Shown here: one piece after another, positions 9,147-17,452 of the stretch
Position numbering within the stretch: position 1 is the first letter of the stretch
Layout of the letters: each line of letters begins with the position of its first letter
From: Clavibacter sepedonicus
Lineage (GTDB): Bacteria; Actinomycetota; Actinomycetes; Actinomycetales; Microbacteriaceae
Length of the DNA stretch: 64,000 bases
Assembly (NCBI RefSeq): GCF_000069225.1
Contig: NC_010407.1
Location: forward strand, 496,001 to 560,000
Reading direction: 5' to 3'
Made by a program: the position numbers and the translations under genes
The notes under the pieces: model-generated
Seen by the model: only the letters and a program-made list of their open reading frames with translations
Databases searched by the model: none
What the model was told of the DNA's origin: nothing

Positions 9147-9196
9147 TGCGGACCGACGACACCCCACCGTCCGAACGACCCAGAGGGAGCACCACG

Positions 9197-9925
9197 ATGC
9201 CGGAGACCCGGGAAGAGCTGCTCGTCCACACGTTCGTGAGCCTCGCCGACTCGCTCGTGGGCGACTTCGACGTGCTCGACCTCCTGCAGACGCTGGTCGA
9301 TCAGACCACCCTGCTGTTCGACGCGAGCGCGGCGGGCATCATCATCGGGCCGGACGCCCAGCACCTCGAGGTCGTCGCGTCCACGAGCGAGAAGAGCCGC
9401 CTCGTCGGGCTGATGCAGCTCGAGGTCGGGGAGGGCCCGTGCGTCGAGGCGGTGACCACCGGCCGGGTCGTGTCCGTGGCCGACGTGCGTGAGATCGCCC
9501 ACCGCTGGCCGGCCTTCGCCGAGCAGGCCGCGGGCGCCGGGTACGTGTCGGTGCACGCGATCCCGCTGCGGCTGCGCGGGCGGGTCATCGGCTCGCTCAA
9601 CCTCTTCCGGGATCACGAGGGCGTGCTCAACGAGGCCGACGCCACGGCCGCGCAGGCGCTCGCCGACGTGGCGACGATCAGCGTGCTCCAGGAGCGGACG
9701 ATCCGCGACAGCGGCGTCGTGCACGCCCAGCTCCGCCACGCGCTCGACAGCCGCGTGGTGATCGAGCAGGCCAAGGGCGTCATCGCGCACACCCACGGCG
9801 TCGACATGGACGAGGCCTTCCGGCTGATCCGCCGCGAGGCACGCGACACCAGCACGGCGATGCCGGTGGTCGCGGCGGGCATCGTCGAGGGTCGCGTGAG
9901 GATCCGGGCGGCGGCGCGGCCTTAA
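9197..9925 (+). CDS. GAF-ANTAR domain protein (second of two)
   Basis: 242 residues from the ATG at 9197, chosen because AGAGGGAG lies just upstream; an in-frame ATG at 9146 overlapping the previous stop is a possible alternative. GAF domain about 15-160 (VGEGPCVEAVTTGRVVSVAD, YVSVHAIPLRLRGRVIGSLNLF), ANTAR domain about 180-235 (LDSRVVIEQAKGVIAHTHGVDMDEAFRLIRREAR). The pair probably act on the same or related transcripts; no target hairpins are identified here. Confidence 0.9.
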   Translation: MPETREELLVHTFVSLADSLVGDFDVLDLLQTLVDQTTLLFDASAAGIIIGPDAQHLEVVASTSEKSRLVGLMQLEVGEGPCVEAVTTGRVVSVADVREIAHRWPAFAEQAAGAGYVSVHAIPLRLRGRVIGSLNLFRDHEGVLNEADATAAQALADVATISVLQERTIRDSGVVHAQLRHALDSRVVIEQAKGVIAHTHGVDMDEAFRLIRREARDTSTAMPVVAAGIVEGRVRIRAAARP

Positions 9926-9956
9926 CGGCTCGGCGGCGGCCCGGGCGGCCGCGGCG

Positions 9957-10598
9957 TCAGGCGAGCGTGCCGGCGAGGATCCGGTCGAGCGTCGAGAGGC
10001 CCTCCCAGACGTGGGCGTGGAAGCTGGCCTCGCGGGCGGCGTCGACGTTGGCGGGCTTGTCGTCGACGAACAGGATCCCGTCGGCCGGGCTGGCCAGGCG
10101 CTCCGCGGCGAGCGGCCACACGTCGGCGTCGGGCTTCGCCGTGCCGATCCGCGCGCTCACCAGCACCACGTCGAAGCGGGCGCCCCAGCCTGCGGGATCC
10201 TCCAGCACGTCGGCGAGCTCGTGCGGCGCGTTGGAGAGGATCGCGAGCCGGTAGCCCGCGGCGACGGCGCGATCCAGGGCGGCGAGCGTGTCGTCGCCGG
10301 GCGATGCCCAGCGGCGCTGCTCGATGGCGACGAGCTCGGCGAGGTCGTCCTCGCCCGGCGCGGGCAGGCCGAGGTCGCGGGCGACGGCCTCCCAGAACTC
10401 CCGGGCGCTGCCGCCGCGGTCGTACGGCTCGCGGTGCGCGTCGAACGCGTCGCGGACGCGGGCCTCCGCGTCCTCGCCACCGGGGGCGTCGGGATCGAGC
10501 GCACGGCTGATCGCCCCGATGTCGTCCGGCCGGGTGATGAGCACGCCGCCGATGTCGAAGAGCAGCCAGGGGAGGGCGGGGTCGCGGTTCTCGGGCAC
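9957..10598 (-). CDS. HAD-superfamily hydrolase
   Basis: 213 residues. Motif I is LLFDIGGVL (Asp nucleophile, second Asp replaced by Gly, as in many HAD-IA relatives); motif II LAILSNAPHE; motif III Lys in GTAKPDADVW; motif IV ILFVDDKPANVDAA. It is close to the haloacid dehalogenase / epoxide hydrolase-like HAD-IA branch. The second Asp of motif I acts as general acid/base in phosphatases, so the DIG variant makes the reaction uncertain. SD AAGGAGAC upstream of the ATG supports the start. Confidence 0.85.
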   Translation of the reverse strand: MPENRDPALPWLLFDIGGVLITRPDDIGAISRALDPDAPGGEDAEARVRDAFDAHREPYDRGGSAREFWEAVARDLGLPAPGEDDLAELVAIEQRRWASPGDDTLAALDRAVAAGYRLAILSNAPHELADVLEDPAGWGARFDVVLVSARIGTAKPDADVWPLAAERLASPADGILFVDDKPANVDAAREASFHAHVWEGLSTLDRILAGTLA

Positions 10599-10766
10599 GG
10601 GTCTCCTTCAGGACGAGCGGACGGGTCCCTTCGAGCATGCCCGCTGCGCGCCCGGAGCGTCCGCGGCGTCCACGGCAGTGCGGATCCCGTGAGGGTCGGG
10701 CGTGCAGGCGCACGGCTTCCGTCAGGGCCGGCTCCCGCCGCCGTCCGCGGCGGTAGACCTGCTGCC

Positions 10767-11347
10767 ATGACCCTCACCGCGATCCTCCCGTCGCTCCGCC
10801 GCAGCATCCCGGATACCCTCGCCGCCGCCCTCTGGCCCGCAGCACCATGGCCACCACCACCGACCTGCGCGTCGGCGACGTGTCCCTCGTCGCGCTCGCC
10901 GCGGAGCGCGGCACGCCCTGCACGACTACGGCCGCCGCGGTCGATCGGTGCAGCAGCGGACGCGCATCGCGCACGGTGCGCGCCTCGGCGGTCGTGCTGC
11001 GGATCCTCGCCGTCGCCCCCGCGACCGCCGACGCCCCGCGCGCCCTGCTCGTCGACGCGGACGTCGCCGGCTTCGCCTGCGCGTGGGAGGAGGCGCGGCT
11101 CATCGGCCGCGCGTCCACCGCCGCGGCGCGCCCCGCGGAGGTCGGCGGCCGGGCCGTGCGCCTCCCCGCCGACCTCGCGGCCGGCGACCTCCTCGCGGTG
11201 CCCGTGCCGGCCGAGGTGGAGGTGCGGGGGATCCGCGTGGTCGACGCGTCGACGCCCGTGACGCTCCCGCATACGGCACGGATCGCGTCCGCCCCGGTGC
11301 GCGTCGAGGCGCCCATCCGGGTGCGAGCCCTGGCACCCGCGCGCTGA
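10767..11347 (+). pseudogene. Unknown protein, probable frameshift
   Basis: An ATG at 10767, seven bases after a TAGACC -10 box, opens MTLTAILPSLRRSIPDTLAA, but this frame then loses sense. From about 10840 the protein-like sequence moves one frame over (from 10847: MATTTDLRVGDVSLVALAAE) and continues to 11347 with LRILAVAPATADAPRALLVD and DLAAGDLLAVPVPAEVEVRG. The two parts look like one gene interrupted by a frameshift near 10835-10850. If intact it would be about 193 residues. No known domain was recognised. The alternative is a 166-aa protein starting at 10847, although that ATG lacks a ribosome site. Confidence 0.45.
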
Positions 11348-11404
11348 TCCTGCGGCCGTCCGCCCCGTGCGGGCGCGCCGCCGCCCTGTACTACACTCGA
11401 TCCC

Positions 11405-11494
11405 GGTGGCGTGTCCGAGCGGCCTAAGGAGCACGCCTCGAAAGCGTGTGTGGGGGAGACTCCACCGTGGGTTCAAATCCCACCGCCACCGCCA
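11405..11494 (+). tRNA. tRNA-Ser (anticodon CGA)
   Basis: 90 bases including encoded CCA. Acceptor stem GGTGGCG (11405-11411) pairs with CGCCACC (11484-11490), then discriminator G and CCA. The anticodon loop has CGA at 11439-11441 (context CTCGAAA). A long variable arm (about 11449-11465) and the T-loop GTTCAAATCC are present, as required for a class II serine tRNA. It reads UCG codons. Confidence 0.97.
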
Positions 11495-11537
11495 GAAGGG
11501 TCCGGCACCGCGCCTCGCGCGCAGCCCGGCATCCGCG

Positions 11538-11567
11538 CGAAGGGCCCCGGGAGACCGGGGCCCTTCG
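11538..11567. terminator. Hairpin terminator between tRNA-Ser and the response regulator
   Basis: Perfect 13-bp stem CGAAGGGCCCCGG, loop GAGA, and its complement, lying between the convergent tRNA and two-component genes. It probably works in both directions. Confidence 0.8.
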
Positions 11568-11602
11568 TCGTGTGCGGGGTCGATGTGGGCCGGGCCCGCG
11601 CC

Positions 11603-12223
11603 TCACCGCAGCACCCCCATCTCCCGCGCCGCAGCGACCGCGGCCGTGCGCGAGCTCACGCCGAGCTTCGAGAAGACGTGCACGAGGTGCGACTTCACGG
11701 TCGCGTCGGTGATGTGCAGGCGCGCGGCGACATCGGTGTTCGACGCCCCGTCGGCGACGAGCCGCAGCACCTCGATCTCGCGTGACGACAGGCTCACGCG
11801 CGGGGCGCGCATCCGGGCGAGCAGGCGGCTCGCGACCGCGGGCGCCAGCGCGCTCTCGCCGGCGGCGGCCGCGCGCACCGCCGCGAGCAGCTCGGCCGGC
11901 GGCGCGTCCTTGAGGAGGTAGCCGCTCGCGCCCGCCTCGACCGCGCTGAGGATGTCGCCGTCGCTGTCGTAGTTGGTGAGGATCAGCACGTACGGGGCCG
12001 CCTCCGCCTGGCGGATCTGCCGGGTCGCGTCCGCGCCCGTGCGCTCCTGGCCGAACTGGAGGTCCATCAGCACGAGGTCGGGATCCTCCGACGCCGCGAG
12101 CGCGACGGCCTCGGCGGGGGTGGCCGCCTCCCCGATGACGTCGATGTCGGCCGCCGCGTCGAGGACGGCGTGGAGCCCGGCGCGGACCACGGGGTGGTCG
12201 TCGGCGATGACGATGCGGATCAC
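11603..12223 (-). CDS. NarL/FixJ-family response regulator
   Basis: 206 residues. Receiver domain with DDHP near the start, phospho-acceptor Asp in LVLMDLQFG (about 54), and Lys in YLLKDAPP. C-terminal LuxR-type HTH (LSSREIEVLRLVADGASNTDVAARLHIT, about 143-200). The GTG start at 12223 overlaps the stop of the histidine kinase (GTGA). It probably controls the divergent ABC exporter on the other side of the kinase, a common arrangement, but this is inference. Confidence 0.94.
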   Translation of the reverse strand: MIRIVIADDHPVVRAGLHAVLDAAADIDVIGEAATPAEAVALAASEDPDLVLMDLQFGQERTGADATRQIRQAEAAPYVLILTNYDSDGDILSAVEAGASGYLLKDAPPAELLAAVRAAAAGESALAPAVASRLLARMRAPRVSLSSREIEVLRLVADGASNTDVAARLHITDATVKSHLVHVFSKLGVSSRTAAVAAAREMGVLR

Positions 12224-13398
12224 GACGGCCCGACCCCCAGGACCGCCGTGATGATGGTGCCCCGGCCGGGAGCGCTGTCGACGTCGAGGGTCCCGCCGAG
12301 CTGCTCCACGCGCTGCGCCATGGCGCGGAGGCCGAACGAGTCGGAGGCGCCGGCGTCCGCGGCTGCCCGGGCCGGGTCGAAGCCCGCCCCGTCGTCGCGC
12401 ACGGTGAGCGTCGCGTGCGCGGCCGTGACCGTGAGGCCGATCTCCACGACGCTCGCGTCGGCGTGCTGCGCCACGTTCGCCACGGCGCCCTGGGCGATGC
12501 GCAGCAGGGCCGTCTGCACGTCCATCGGCAGCGGCGACTCGAGCGGCGGGACGGCCACGTCGATCCGCAGCCCCTCCCGGCGCCACTGCGCGCTCAGCCG
12601 GCCGAGCGCCGCGCCGAGCCCCGCGTCGAGCGAGGGCGGCGCGAGCTCCCGGATGAAGCGGCGCGTGTCGGCGAGCCCGTCGGCCGCGGTCGCCCGGGCC
12701 AGGCGGATGTGGTCGAGGCCCGGCCGGTCGCCGTCCGCCGCCTCGGCCGCGTGCAGCAGCATCTGGATGCTGCTGAGGCCCTGCGCGACGGTGTCGTGGA
12801 TCTCCCGCGCCAGTCGCGCGCGCTCCGTCAGCACCCCCTGCTCCCGCTCGGTCGCGGCGAGGAGGTCGCGCGTGGCGATGAGCTCCGCGAGGAGCGCCTC
12901 GCGCTCCGCGGACTCCCGCGCGAGCGCCCGGTAGCCGAGGCCGATGAGCAGGGCGACGCCGGCGCCGACGAGCGGGCCGATCACGCCGCCGATCGTGAAC
13001 CCGCCGTGCAGCCCGAGCGCCACGACCGCGACGAGGGTCGCGACGACCACGGCGACGGGCCCCACGGCGCGGGGCAGCGCGTGCAGGTAGAGGAAGAAGA
13101 GGGGGAAGACGAGGTACGCCGCGTCCGGCACCAGCACGAGGAGGGCGATCCACGCGGCGGTGAGCGCGGTGATCCACACGGCGCCGACCGCGGCCCGGCG
13201 CGACACCCGCACCAGCCGCACGCGCGCGCCGAGCAGGTAGAGCACGGCGAACGCGGCCGCCAGCGCGAGCGCGATCCCGGTGCGCGGCCCGTCCGCGACG
13301 AGCACGCGCACCACCACGAGCGCGAGCAGGGCCGCGACGAGCACGTGCAGTCCGGTGCGGAGCCCCACGAACACGGGGGAGAGGGTGCTGTGGGCCAT
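12220..13398 (-). CDS. NarL-type sensor histidine kinase
   Basis: 392 residues from the ATG at 13398 (CAGGGGAC upstream). About six membrane helices in the first 180 residues, a short coiled coil, the HisKA_3 dimerisation box ARLAREIHDTVAQGLSSIQ with the phospho-His, and a HATPase domain (NVAQHAD..., DDGAGFDP, FGLRAMAQRVEQLGG). There is no large extracellular sensor domain, as in intramembrane-sensing kinases near ABC exporters. Confidence 0.93.
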   Translation of the reverse strand: MAHSTLSPVFVGLRTGLHVLVAALLALVVVRVLVADGPRTGIALALAAAFAVLYLLGARVRLVRVSRRAAVGAVWITALTAAWIALLVLVPDAAYLVFPLFFLYLHALPRAVGPVAVVVATLVAVVALGLHGGFTIGGVIGPLVGAGVALLIGLGYRALARESAEREALLAELIATRDLLAATEREQGVLTERARLAREIHDTVAQGLSSIQMLLHAAEAADGDRPGLDHIRLARATAADGLADTRRFIRELAPPSLDAGLGAALGRLSAQWRREGLRIDVAVPPLESPLPMDVQTALLRIAQGAVANVAQHADASVVEIGLTVTAAHATLTVRDDGAGFDPARAAADAGASDSFGLRAMAQRVEQLGGTLDVDSAPGRGTIITAVLGVGPS

Positions 13399-13547
13399 GT
13401 CCCCTGGAGCGTACGGCGGCGAGCGCGGGAGCGGATCAATCGAAAGTGGGAAGGAGGGAGCAGACCTCTCCCCGATGGATGCGGGGAGCCCGACGGCGAG
13501 TCTGGTCACGGCGGCGGGGAAGGACCCCGGCGCCGGAAGGATCCAAC

Positions 13548-14669
13548 GTGTTCGTCGCCTGGCGTGATCTCCGATTCGCCCGGGGGAGGTTCGTGCTCAT
13601 CGGTGCGGTCGTCGCCCTCATCACCCTGCTCGTGGGATTCCTCGCGGGCCTGACCGGCGGGCTCGCCGCGCAGGACGTGTCGGCCGTGCTCGGCCTCCCC
13701 GGGGACCGCCTCGTGCTCGCGCAGCCGGACTCCGGGCAGCCGTCGTTCGCGCAGTCGTCGCTCGACGACGCCACGGTCGCGGCCTGGCGAGGCACCTCCG
13801 GGGTCGCGGCGGTGACGCCGATCGGCATCGCGCAGGGCCGGGCGACCGGCGCGGGGGCGGCGGGCGGCGCGGGAGCCGCGGGCGGCGCGGATGCGGATGC
13901 GGATGCGGTCGCCGTCGCCCTGTTCGGGATCCCGTACGGCGCCCCTGCGTCGACGGTCACCGACCTGGCGCCCACCGCGGACGACGAGGTCGGGCTGTCG
14001 TCCGAGGCGGCGCGCGCCCTGCACGCGGACGTCGGCGACCCGGTCACGATCGCGGGCACCGCCTACCGCGTCGCCTCGGTTGGCGGTGACGCCTCCTACA
14101 GCCACACGCCCGTCGTCGCGCTGACCCCCGAGGCGTGGTCCGCGGCCGACCAGCGCCTCGGCGGCGACGGCGACGCGACCGTGCTCGCCGTCTCCGGATC
14201 CCCCGACTGGTCCGCCGCCGCGAGCGCCACCCGCACCTCCGCCTCGCCCGCCCTCGCGAGCCTCGGCGCGCTCGAGACCTTCAAGTCCGAGATCGGATCC
14301 CTCGCACTCATGATCGCGATGCTGTTCGGCGTCTCCGCGCTCGTCGTCGGCGCCTTCTTCACCGTGTGGACCATGCAGCGCGCGGGCGACATCGCCGTGC
14401 TGAAGGCGCTCGGCGCGTCCGACGCGTCCCTGATCCGCGACGCGCTCGGCCAGGCGCTCGTCGTCCTCGTGCTCGCGATCGGCGCGGGGATCGCGGTGGT
14501 CGCCGTCCTCGGATCGCTCGCGGGCGGCACCCTCCCGTTCCTGCTGAGCCCGCTCACGACCCTCCTCCCGGCGGCCGCCATGGCCGTCCTCGGGCTCGCC
14601 GGCGCCGCCGTCGCGCTCCGCACCGTCACCCACGCCGACCCCCTCACCGCACTCGGGAGCAACCGATGA
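13548..14669 (+). CDS. ABC transporter permease, FtsX/MacB-type
   Basis: 373 residues starting at a GTG after GGAAGG. One N-terminal membrane helix (FVLIGAVVALITLLVGFLAG), a large extracytoplasmic MacB-like domain with a Gly/Ala/Asp-rich low-complexity insert near residue 110, and three C-terminal helices (SLALMIAMLFGVSALVVGAF; ALVVLVLAIGAGIAVVAVL; MAVLGLAGAAVALRT). The motif DIAVLKALGAS is the cytoplasmic coupling loop of FtsX-like permeases. Similar to DevC/HrtB-type exporters. It overlaps the ATPase start (ATGA). Confidence 0.92.
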   Translation: MFVAWRDLRFARGRFVLIGAVVALITLLVGFLAGLTGGLAAQDVSAVLGLPGDRLVLAQPDSGQPSFAQSSLDDATVAAWRGTSGVAAVTPIGIAQGRATGAGAAGGAGAAGGADADADAVAVALFGIPYGAPASTVTDLAPTADDEVGLSSEAARALHADVGDPVTIAGTAYRVASVGGDASYSHTPVVALTPEAWSAADQRLGGDGDATVLAVSGSPDWSAAASATRTSASPALASLGALETFKSEIGSLALMIAMLFGVSALVVGAFFTVWTMQRAGDIAVLKALGASDASLIRDALGQALVVLVLAIGAGIAVVAVLGSLAGGTLPFLLSPLTTLLPAAAMAVLGLAGAAVALRTVTHADPLTALGSNR

Positions 14670-15394
14670 TCCACCTCGACGACGTCACCCTCACCTTCCC
14701 CGACGGGGACTCCCGCATCACCGCGGTCGACCGCGTCTCGCTCACGGCGCCCGCGGGCGTCGTCACGGGGATCACGGGGCCGTCGGGCTCCGGCAAGTCG
14801 TCGATCCTCGCGGTCGCCGCGACGCTGATCCGGCCCGACTCCGGGCGCGTGCTCATCGGCGACGTCGACGCCGCGACCCTCAGCCGCAAGGAGGCGACCG
14901 CGCTGCGGCGCGACGGCATCGGGATCGTCTTCCAGCAGTCGAACCTCGTGCCGTCGCTCACCGCACGGGAGCAGCTGCTGGTGATGGCCGAGCTCGGCGG
15001 GAGCGGCGGATCCGCCCGGCGTCGGGCCGTCCGCCGTCGCGCCGACGCCCTGCTGGACGCGGTGGGCCTCATCGCGCACGCCGGCAAGCGCCCGGCCCAG
15101 CTCTCCGGCGGCCAGCGGCAGCGCGTCGCCATCGCCCGCGCGCTCGTGAACGAGCCGTCGGTGCTCCTCGTCGACGAGCCCACGAGCGCGCTCGACCAGG
15201 AGCGCGGCGCGGAGATCATGGACCTCATCGCCCAGCTGACCCACGCCCAGGGCACCGCGACCCTGCTCGTGACCCACGACCTCGTGCACCGCGCCGCGCT
15301 CGACCGGCTCGTGACGGTGGTCGACGGGCGGATCGCGGGCGTCGACGAGCCCGGCGACGCACGGGCGGCGGAGGCGGTCGCCGCGGCGCGCTGA
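14666..15394 (+). CDS. ABC transporter ATP-binding protein, MacB/LolD-type
   Basis: 242 residues. Walker A GPSGSGKSS (about 40-48), Q-loop FQQSNL, signature LSGGQRQRVAIARAL, Walker B VLLVDEPTSALD, and the H-loop His in LLVTHDL. Together with the permease it makes an exporter that moves a small hydrophobic compound or lipid-like substrate; the real substrate is unknown. The divergent two-component system is its probable regulator. Confidence 0.94.
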   Translation: MIHLDDVTLTFPDGDSRITAVDRVSLTAPAGVVTGITGPSGSGKSSILAVAATLIRPDSGRVLIGDVDAATLSRKEATALRRDGIGIVFQQSNLVPSLTAREQLLVMAELGGSGGSARRRAVRRRADALLDAVGLIAHAGKRPAQLSGGQRQRVAIARALVNEPSVLLVDEPTSALDQERGAEIMDLIAQLTHAQGTATLLVTHDLVHRAALDRLVTVVDGRIAGVDEPGDARAAEAVAAAR

Positions 15395-15859
15395 CCCGGG
15401 CGGCGGCCGGCGCGGCCCGCCGTGACGCTTAGATTCCGCACAGCGGTCGATGGTTCCGTCGAAAACGAAGACGGCTCCTCAATCAACGGCTGGTACAAGC
15501 ACGGCATGGCGACTAGGAGGGGTAAAAATTAGCGCCAGCTTTGTCGAACACGAACACAATGCTTTACTCGGCTCGTATCACAACAACCTGCCTGAACGTC
15601 ACACCTTGGCCGCGCCAAAGGCGATGTTGGCTCGCCGCGGCAGCTTCAACAAGGGGGAGCGGTCGATTCGGTATCGGGACTCCATCGCGAGTAGAAGTAC
15701 GCGGGCGGCGAGTTCCAGCGCGGAGTCCAGCGTGCTCTGCGTCTGAATCCGGCTGCGGGGCGTCTACACATCTGACCTGTACCCGGTCTCCAACTCCGAG
15801 CGCCGGGTGCGCGAGCTCGATGTCGAGCGGCTCTCCACCCTCCAAACATCGTTCGCTGG
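15395..15859. other. A+T-richer junction region, left edge of the variable island
   Basis: Composition changes abruptly after about 15425 (for example GGGGTAAAAATTAGC near 15521). No complete gene is convincing. On the minus strand the frame 15763 to 15599 reads LDSALELAARVLLLAMESRY and ends with a stop at 15599; it looks like the tail of a real protein without a start and may be a gene remnant. The region marks where the foreign segment was joined to the core chromosome. Confidence 0.45.
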
Positions 15860-16591
15860 CTACTGCTGGCCTCGCAGCCATTCGGCGAGCTCCGGACGCA
15901 GATCGACGGGAGTCCGAAGGTACGCTGCCCATGCGCGGTCGAACTCAGTCATGCCTCGCCGGCCGCGCTCCATCCAGCGGAGTAGCCGGCGACGGGCACC
16001 TGCGCTGAGCCCGCTAGTGGCCGCAATAGCGACGCCCATGTCGATCGGTACGTTGTCCTGCCCGGACCTGCACCTGTTGCACTCGGTCACGAGCATTTCG
16101 GTCTCGGAGCCCTCGATCGTGCGCACCTTCCGTCGCGAGACCGACAGGACGGCCGTCATGACCGGATCATCCCGATATGGCTCCGCGCCCGCAATCCCGC
16201 ACAGGGTGCACATGTAGCCGTCGCGCGCGAGTACTGCCCTCCGTTCCTTGCTCGTGATGGCCTTCCGCGGCGCAGCCTTCCTGCGCTCCTGCGGATCCCA
16301 CACGGCCACTCCGGACTTCACGAATCGCTGATCCTCCGACTGCAGGGACGCGTCTTCGGTGCTGGAGCGCACGACCCACCCCCAGTCGCTCAGGTCACGA
16401 ATGCGCCTGTCCACTTGCGAGACACCGGGAAAAGCCTCCCGCAACTGGCTCTTCGTGAAGGTGCCTCCCTCGCCGACGACCTGCAGTAGCCACAGCGCCC
16501 CGCGAACCATCGTCCCTGTTGACGGCTCGGGGTCGTCCCACGCTGGTTGTTTCACTGCTTCCTTCCCATTCCCATCTACCGATTGCTTCAT
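15860..16591 (-). CDS. HNH-like nuclease protein
   Basis: 243 residues. A winged-helix-like N-terminal part (FTKSQLREAFPGVSQVDRRIRDL, about 43-65) is followed by a zinc-finger-type region: DGYMCTLCGIAG and, 60 residues later, CNRCRSGQDNVPID. Such paired CxxC motifs frame HNH endonucleases found in restriction systems. The His-Asn-His residues themselves are not obvious. It starts 18 bp after the DUF3883 gene and codon use is poorer in G+C than the surroundings. Probably the nuclease or specificity part of a horizontally acquired defence locus. Confidence 0.6.
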   Translation of the reverse strand: MKQSVDGNGKEAVKQPAWDDPEPSTGTMVRGALWLLQVVGEGGTFTKSQLREAFPGVSQVDRRIRDLSDWGWVVRSSTEDASLQSEDQRFVKSGVAVWDPQERRKAAPRKAITSKERRAVLARDGYMCTLCGIAGAEPYRDDPVMTAVLSVSRRKVRTIEGSETEMLVTECNRCRSGQDNVPIDMGVAIAATSGLSAGARRRLLRWMERGRRGMTEFDRAWAAYLRTPVDLRPELAEWLRGQQ

Positions 16592-16609
16592 TGGCAGCAG
16601 CTCACGCGA

Positions 16610-17452
16610 CTACGCCCCGCTCCATGGCGGAAGCGCGCCCGCTGCATCTGCCCCGAGCTGCAGTACGCGGTCCTCGATGACCGCGGAAGGCACCTCGATC
16701 TTGCACGACGCCCAGCTGACGGACGACGTTGAGTCATGCGGCACGTTCGCTGTGATCCAATCTCTGGGAACGGTGCCGACGCCGACCACTTCGAAACTGG
16801 AATTCAGACGCACCGCGACCAGGACCCAGTGCCTGTCGCGCAGCATGACTTCGCACTCGTGGCGCGACAAATAAGCTGTGAACCGTCCGGCCCGCGTCGT
16901 GCTCTTCACTTCTAGGTGGGCGGCGACGGGGTCTTGGGTGAAAGCGATGTCGTAGCCGAATCCGTCGGACCACGTCGACACGTGGTCGACACGCCCGTCA
17001 GTGCCGTCCCGCAGCATCTGGACAAGCGCCACTTCTCCTGCCGCGCCGATTTGCTCGCGCACGGCGGTGTCGACCTTGCCCCAGCTGCTGACGAGCTGTT
17101 CGTACACCTCACCCCTACCGACACCCAGGGCCTGCCCGGCGGAGACTATGTCCGACGGGAGATCGTCGGGCGACCGAACGAGCTGGTCAGCATCCTGAAA
17201 CCACGTCGGCGCGGCGTTCTCGAAGATCGCGCGAAGGATGCGGCTGGCGGGAGGAGCACCGGACCCCGGCAAGCCCAGGAGACCCATGTCGCGGAGCCAC
17301 GCAAACGCGATGGCGTACTGAGTCGGTGATAGGTCGCTGTACTTCCTGTGGGTCGTGAGTAGAGATTGAGCGCGCGGGATGCCTCCGCTTACTGGGACGA
17401 TCTCCAGCCAGCGCCTGGCCGCAAGCAGGACTGGCTCAGGTGGAAGGCGCAC
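16610..17452 (-). CDS. DUF3883-like nuclease-fold protein
   Basis: 280 residues. The C-terminal half has GFGYDIAFTQ, then AHLEVKSTTRAGRFTAYLSRHE and HWVLVAVRL: a D...ExK restriction-endonuclease-like core of the DUF3883 ('NO VEIN' C-terminal) type found beside helicases in defence islands. The N-terminal half is an unassigned helical domain. The ATG at 17452 overlaps the helicase 3' end by 17 bp, so the three genes formed one operon. Intact reading frame, but its partner helicase is broken. Confidence 0.65.
   Translation of the reverse strand: MRLPPEPVLLAARRWLEIVPVSGGIPRAQSLLTTHRKYSDLSPTQYAIAFAWLRDMGLLGLPGSGAPPASRILRAIFENAAPTWFQDADQLVRSPDDLPSDIVSAGQALGVGRGEVYEQLVSSWGKVDTAVREQIGAAGEVALVQMLRDGTDGRVDHVSTWSDGFGYDIAFTQDPVAAHLEVKSTTRAGRFTAYLSRHECEVMLRDRHWVLVAVRLNSSFEVVGVGTVPRDWITANVPHDSTSSVSWASCKIEVPSAVIEDRVLQLGADAAGALPPWSGA

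Noticed and set aside
9146..9196. ATG 9146 as start of the second GAF-ANTAR gene
   Set aside because: It overlaps the previous stop but adds a Pro/Arg/Ser-rich leader; ATG 9197 has a proper ribosome site. It remains a possible alternative.
10774..11316. Minus-strand frame opposite the frameshifted gene at 10.8-11.3 kb
   Set aside because: Amino-acid content is Arg/Ser/Thr/Ala noise; the plus strand has Val/Leu/Ala/Asp patterns of a folded protein.
15450..15746. 98-codon plus-strand frame in the island's left edge
   Set aside because: No domain or ribosome site, Ser/Arg-rich end; the minus-strand remnant looks more protein-like but is also incomplete.
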